Positions 60,072 through 64,000 of a stretch of DNA of 64,000 nucleotides are shown piece after piece. Made by a program: the position numbers and the translations under genes. Position 1 is the stretch's first letter. Each line of letters starts with the position of its first letter. The stretch lies in contig JAEZRJ010000057.1 in the NCBI GenBank assembly GCA_023412855.1, positions 1 through 64,000 of the forward strand. The letters are read 5' to 3'. The stretch comes from Bacillota bacterium. Lineage in GTDB: Bacteria; Bacillota; Clostridia; Lachnospirales; Lachnospiraceae. A model generated the notes under the pieces. That model was not told the origin of the DNA and searched no databases. It saw only the letters and a program-made list of their open reading frames with translations.

Positions 60072-61913
60072 CTATTCTGCGGTAAGTTCCTCCACCGGAG
60101 AATTCTGTATATGAAATAACGCTTCGAACTCATCTCTGGAAATCTTTTCTTTTTCCAGAAGCAGTTCTGCGCATTTGTGAAGCACGCTTAAGTTCTCCAC
60201 GATGATCGTCTTTGCTTTCTGATAGCAGCTGCTAATGATTTCCTTTACCTCTTTGTCGATTTCGCCCGAAACCAACTCGCTATGATTTTTTGCATGGGCT
60301 AAATCCCGTCCGATGAATACCTCATCATCATCGTCGTCATAATTTATCACGCCGATATTGTCTGACATACCGTATCTGGTCACCATCTTTCTCGCAACCT
60401 TAGTGGCCTTCTTAATATCGCTGGAAGCTCCCGTAGTAATATCATCGAAAATAATCTCTTCCGCGATACGTCCGCCGAGGGATACCATAATATCCTGCAT
60501 CATTCTTCCTTTGGTCAGGAACATCTCGTCCTTTTCCGGCAGAGGCATTGTATAGCCTGCCGCACCCAGGCCCGTAGGGATAATGGATACGGTGTATACC
60601 GGTCCCACATCGGGAAGTACGTGGAATAAAATCGCATGGCCTGCCTCGTGATATGCGGTAATCTTCTTCTCTTTATCTGAAATGACGCGGCTTCGTTTCT
60701 CCGAGCCAATGCCCACTTTAATAAAGGATTTCTTAATGTCGTCCTGCTTTACAAAAGCACGGTTATCCATCGCCGCATTGATAGCCGCTTCGTTCATAAG
60801 ATTTTCCAGATCCGCACCAGTAAAACCTGCTGTGGTCTGCGCAATCTGTTCCAGATTGACATCTTCCGAAAGAGGCTTGTTTCTGGAGTGCACCCTCAGA
60901 ATCTCATTTCTTCCCTTCACATCGGGAGGACTTACCGTAATCTTTCTATCGAAACGTCCGGGCCTCAAAATAGCCGGATCGAGAATATCTACGCGGTTCG
61001 TGGCAGCCATGACGATAATTCCTTCATTGGCGCCGAAGCCGTCCATTTCCACCAAAAGCTGATTGAGTGTCTGCTCTCTCTCATCGTGACCGCCGCCCAT
61101 ACCGGTACCGCGCCGTCTCGCTACGGCATCGATTTCATCGATAAATACGATACACGGAGAATGTTTTTTCGCATCCGCAAACAAATCACGCACTCTGGAA
61201 GCACCTACACCGACGAACATTTCTACGAAATCAGAACCCGAAATGCTGAAAAACGGCACGTTCGCTTCTCCTGCGATAGCCTTTGCCAGCAAAGTCTTAC
61301 CTGTTCCCGGAGCACCCTCCAAAAGCACACCCTTTGGAATCCTTGCTCCTACCTTTGTAAATTTGCCCGGCTCCTTCAGGAAATTAATGATTTCCTCCAG
61401 CTCTTCTTTTTCCTCCTGAAGCCCGGCCACATCTTTAAGCGTGACCTTACTGTCCATGGAAAGTCTGGCGCGGCTCTTGCCGAAATTCATCATCTTCCCG
61501 CCGCTGCCGCTATTAGCGTTCTGCGCGTTCATCATGACGAAAAAGAAAACGCCTACTACAAGCACGAGCAGCAGAGGAAACATACTCGTCATAAACCAAT
61601 TTTCCCTCGGAATATCCTTCACCTCAGGGTCCAGCCCGTAGGAAACCAGTTCTTTTTCTATTTCATTTACATCCGTAGCGTACAGAGTCTTTTCCTCTCC
61701 GTTGTTAATCGCTACTCTGACCACTCCGGTCGGAGTTTCTTTGTTCGGCTGAATCACCGCCTCAAGCACGGAGCCCGCTTCCAAATCCTTCGTCAGTTCT
61801 CCCCTCGTATAATCGGTCTCTTGTCCGTTCAAGCTTCTGAACATCCATGCCGCGAGGAAGAGAAGACTTAAGATAACTAAAAAGTACGTATTTAAATTTT
61901 TCTTATTATTCAA
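60072..61913 (-). CDS. ftsH: ATP-dependent zinc metalloprotease FtsH
   Basis: About 613 residues. Two N-terminal membrane helices (about 10-27 and 105-125 from the chosen start) flank a small extracytoplasmic domain. The AAA domain has Walker A EGAPGTGKTLLAKA, Walker B CIVFIDEIDAV and the arginine-finger region RPGRFDR. The protease domain has the zinc site HEAGHA. The best start is TTG at 61913, six bases after AGGAGG; the frame upstream to 61973 lacks a ribosome site. It degrades misassembled membrane proteins and some regulators. It follows hpt and tilS in the order common to Firmicutes. Confidence 0.97.
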   Translation of the reverse strand: MNNKKNLNTYFLVILSLLFLAAWMFRSLNGQETDYTRGELTKDLEAGSVLEAVIQPNKETPTGVVRVAINNGEEKTLYATDVNEIEKELVSYGLDPEVKDIPRENWFMTSMFPLLLVLVVGVFFFVMMNAQNANSGSGGKMMNFGKSRARLSMDSKVTLKDVAGLQEEKEELEEIINFLKEPGKFTKVGARIPKGVLLEGAPGTGKTLLAKAIAGEANVPFFSISGSDFVEMFVGVGASRVRDLFADAKKHSPCIVFIDEIDAVARRRGTGMGGGHDEREQTLNQLLVEMDGFGANEGIIVMAATNRVDILDPAILRPGRFDRKITVSPPDVKGRNEILRVHSRNKPLSEDVNLEQIAQTTAGFTGADLENLMNEAAINAAMDNRAFVKQDDIKKSFIKVGIGSEKRSRVISDKEKKITAYHEAGHAILFHVLPDVGPVYTVSIIPTGLGAAGYTMPLPEKDEMFLTKGRMMQDIMVSLGGRIAEEIIFDDITTGASSDIKKATKVARKMVTRYGMSDNIGVINYDDDDDEVFIGRDLAHAKNHSELVSGEIDKEVKEIISSCYQKAKTIIVENLSVLHKCAELLLEKEKISRDEFEALFHIQNSPVEELTAE

Positions 61914-62136
61914 AATCAACCTCCTGTCCGCATCCGTCCAGCCTATCCGGCATGCCAGTTTCCATGCGAACATTTATAATACTATATGTTAATCCACTAT
62001 CATTCCGTCTTCAAGTCCGCAAGGTGTTTTTGTGGACAGAGTTCACAGAAAACCCGGGGAATCGAGCGCAAAATACTGCTTAACAGTATTTTCGTGCATC
62101 AATTGTTGCTATGAAGCCGAAGGCTGAATAGTAACA

Positions 62137-62661
62137 TTAATCCAGTTCCACAACGCCGATATAAGGAAGATTTCTATATCGCTGGTCATAATCCAGACCA
62201 TAGCCCACTACGAATTCATCGGGAATCTGGAAACACGTATAATCCACATGAACATCCACGACTCTTCGCTCCGGCTTATCTAATAACGTACAGAGCTTCA
62301 GGCTCTTTGGGCCTCTGTCCCTGAGCATCTCAAGCAGATAGCTGAGCGTTCTTCCCGAATCAATGATATCCTCCACCACGAGTACATCCTTGTCCTTCAG
62401 AGGTTCGTCCAAATCCTTTACGATTCTGACAACGCCGCTGGATTTCGTCTCGCTTCCATAGCTGGATACGGACATAAAATCCAAAGATACCGGAACAGTG
62501 ATTCTTTTTGCCAATTCACACATAAAAAAGCTTCCGCCTTTCAAAACACAAACTAGATGAACCTGCTTTCCTTTATAATCTCTGCTGACCTGCTCACCAA
62601 TTTCCTGAATTCTTTTATCTACCGCTTCCTCGGATAGCATAACTCTTACTTTCTCTGACAT
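62137..62661 (-). CDS. hpt: Hypoxanthine phosphoribosyltransferase
   Basis: 174 residues. The PRPP-binding motif VLVVEDIIDSGRTLSYLL is intact, together with the N-terminal LVCVLKGGSFFMCELAKRI and the C-terminal FVVGYGLDYDQRYRNLPYIG. It salvages hypoxanthine and guanine to IMP and GMP. GAGGAGG precedes the ATG. The tilS-hpt-ftsH order is conserved in many Firmicutes. An inverted repeat AAAATACTG/CAGTATTTT at 62070-62092 follows the gene and may be a weak terminator. Confidence 0.96.
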   Translation of the reverse strand: MSEKVRVMLSEEAVDKRIQEIGEQVSRDYKGKQVHLVCVLKGGSFFMCELAKRITVPVSLDFMSVSSYGSETKSSGVVRIVKDLDEPLKDKDVLVVEDIIDSGRTLSYLLEMLRDRGPKSLKLCTLLDKPERRVVDVHVDYTCFQIPDEFVVGYGLDYDQRYRNLPYIGVVELD

Positions 62662-62719
62662 TTTAAGTCCTCCTCTTAATAAATTGTATCTGCAATGTCA
62701 CAGTGTGTGCCCACTTGCT

Positions 62720-64000
62720 TCAGGAAGCCGGAGGCCGAATCGTAACCTGCAAGATACGTTTTGTATATTCTGTCACCTTATAATATTGACTGATGCGATG
62801 ACCCGGCACCCATAGAATATGATTGCCGTCCGCTAATACATAAAGTTCCCCTCTTTTGTTTTTCGGGATTTTTTCTCCGATCATATAATCTTTTAAGGTT
62901 TTTTTAGATAAGTCTTCATTGATGGTAAGATAATCTCCGGTTTCTCTCGTTCGGAACAGTAAAGACCTAGTTATTCTATCATAATCAAACCATTTCGTAT
63001 ATGACTTTTCCGGAATAATTTGAGTTTTTTCATGGGAAAATAAGGAAAATTCTGCCATTCCGAGCCCCGGAACGGATAGGCATCCGGGAATGGAAACGGA
63101 CAAAGGTTCCTTCCCCTTTCGCTCCTTAGACAGGTGCTTTTCAAAATTTCCATCGAATAAAATCAGGCGGTCATATTCTTTCGCCGCCGTCAGTCCATAA
63201 GGTAAAGATAATTGCTTGCTGCCTTGCTTACTTAACAGTTTTCTGATTTCCTCCACATGGACGGAGGTGATATCCTTTCTGCTTTCCGTAAGCTCCTCCA
63301 AGGCCTTTAACAGCACCTGTTTCTGCATAAAAGGCTCCTGCGAAGCAAGCAGATCCGCCCGGAGCACGACTCTAAAAGGCTGCGCCCCGCAGATCTCATC
63401 CTGCTTAGTCCGGCATTCGTTGTATACCTTCTGACTCTGCTTTTTAATATACTCCTCTGCTTCCAAAAGCATATCGGCAGCTTCCCACATATGTGTGACC
63501 GCTCCCTGGCATATTTCTTTCTCCGCCAAAGGAAGAATATGGTTGCGAATCCGGTTCCTTGTATAAGTATCCTCCAAGTTCGTGTGGTCTATGCAAAAAG
63601 AAACCTGATTTCCGTTCAGGTATTCCTCGATTTCCTCCCTCTTTAAGCACAATAAAGGGCGTATAATATTCCCTCTCACCGGCTTTATCCCGCTGGCACC
63701 CGAAAGTCCCGTTCCACGAAACAGATGAAACAGCATCGTTTCTACTCTATCGCCGACATTGTGCGCCACAGCAATCTTGCCATAAGCAGTTTCTCTGCCG
63801 GCACTTTTACCATATGCAATTTCTCCATCGGTAAGCTTGTCATTCACCGTCTCATTCTTACTATTTTGTTCCAAAATATGCGCAAAAGCCCTATAACGCA
63901 CAGTGCGCCCGGCTTCTTCCTCCGAAAGCTTCTCTTCTTTTGCGAGCACTTTCACATCCGCTTCGATGAGAAAAAATGGCAGATTGCGTTCCTTGCATAG
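62720..64000 (-). CDS. tilS: tRNA(Ile)-lysidine synthase TilS, N-terminus outside the window
   Basis: 427 codons are visible and the frame remains open at the window end, so the SGGxDS ATP-pyrophosphatase motif lies beyond. Visible motifs are IAVAHNVGDRVETMLFHLFRG, the RPLLCLKREEIEEYL segment and TRNRIRNHILPL; the C-terminal TilS domain ends with SQYYKVTEYTKRILQVTIR-like sequence. The enzyme converts the wobble C of tRNA-Ile(CAU) to lysidine and is essential. Before the AVAH motif there is an unusual insert of about 30 residues with an internal repeat (AYGKSAGRETAYGKIA). Confidence 0.93.
   Translation of the reverse strand, partial: LCKERNLPFFLIEADVKVLAKEEKLSEEEAGRTVRYRAFAHILEQNSKNETVNDKLTDGEIAYGKSAGRETAYGKIAVAHNVGDRVETMLFHLFRGTGLSGASGIKPVRGNIIRPLLCLKREEIEEYLNGNQVSFCIDHTNLEDTYTRNRIRNHILPLAEKEICQGAVTHMWEAADMLLEAEEYIKKQSQKVYNECRTKQDEICGAQPFRVVLRADLLASQEPFMQKQVLLKALEELTESRKDITSVHVEEIRKLLSKQGSKQLSLPYGLTAAKEYDRLILFDGNFEKHLSKERKGKEPLSVSIPGCLSVPGLGMAEFSLFSHEKTQIIPEKSYTKWFDYDRITRSLLFRTRETGDYLTINEDLSKKTLKDYMIGEKIPKNKRGELYVLADGNHILWVPGHRISQYYKVTEYTKRILQVTIRPPAS

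Overview
The window looks like a chromosomal segment of a Lachnospiraceae-type Clostridia (Firmicutes). The evidence is AT-leaning DNA with strong AGGAGG ribosome sites, YesM/YesN-type two-component pairs, CUT1 and CUT2 sugar ABC transporters, several glycoside hydrolases, a TipA-type MerR regulator, BioY, and a tilS-hpt-ftsH core cluster at the right edge. Most genes read on the minus strand. Nothing was searched against a database; all family names are recognised by eye.

Left part (1-11.3 kb): the 5' end of a LacI-family gene lies behind a GH2 beta-galactosidase with its own promoter and LacI-type operator. An IS3-family transposase relic separates this from an alpha-galactoside locus: an AraC regulator divergent from a CUT1 binding protein, two permeases, a GH36 alpha-galactosidase and a methyl-accepting chemotaxis protein (MCP). 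At 11.4-16.3 kb is an agr-type quorum-sensing island: an AgrD-like propeptide of 53 residues, a secreted-protein operon, an AgrC-like kinase and an AgrA-like LytTR regulator. The propeptide and the secreted-protein operon have twin promoters with identical LytTR-like direct-repeat geometry. No agrB is present in the window.

The 16-30 kb part holds a zinc-ribbon membrane protein, a TraX-like protein and a second sugar locus: YesN/YesM, a degenerate RbsA-like protein, a CUT2 transporter, an MCP and D-lyxose isomerase. It is followed by a tipA-like gene with a probable internal start. From 29 to 36 kb lie small metabolic and regulatory genes (DUF1284, BioY, flavin reductase-rubredoxin, Crp/Fnr with a ferredoxin, an HPr-like protein, AraC, LysM), separated by intergenic repeat elements.

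The third sugar locus (36-48.7 kb) is YesM/YesN, a CUT1 binding protein, two permeases, an MCP, GH127 and GH31. Its likely substrates are plant-type arabinosides and xylosides. From 48.9 to 57 kb come a double-HTH MerR regulator with an ABC-2 exporter, an AAA-vWA fusion protein with a small partner, a PEBP protein, a flavoprotein pair and two membrane proteins. The right end holds tRNA-Leu and tRNA-Tyr, a GH13 enzyme, ftsH, hpt and a truncated tilS.

A recurring theme is that each of the three transporter loci carries its own MCP. This suggests that uptake and catabolism of each glycan are wired to chemotaxis.
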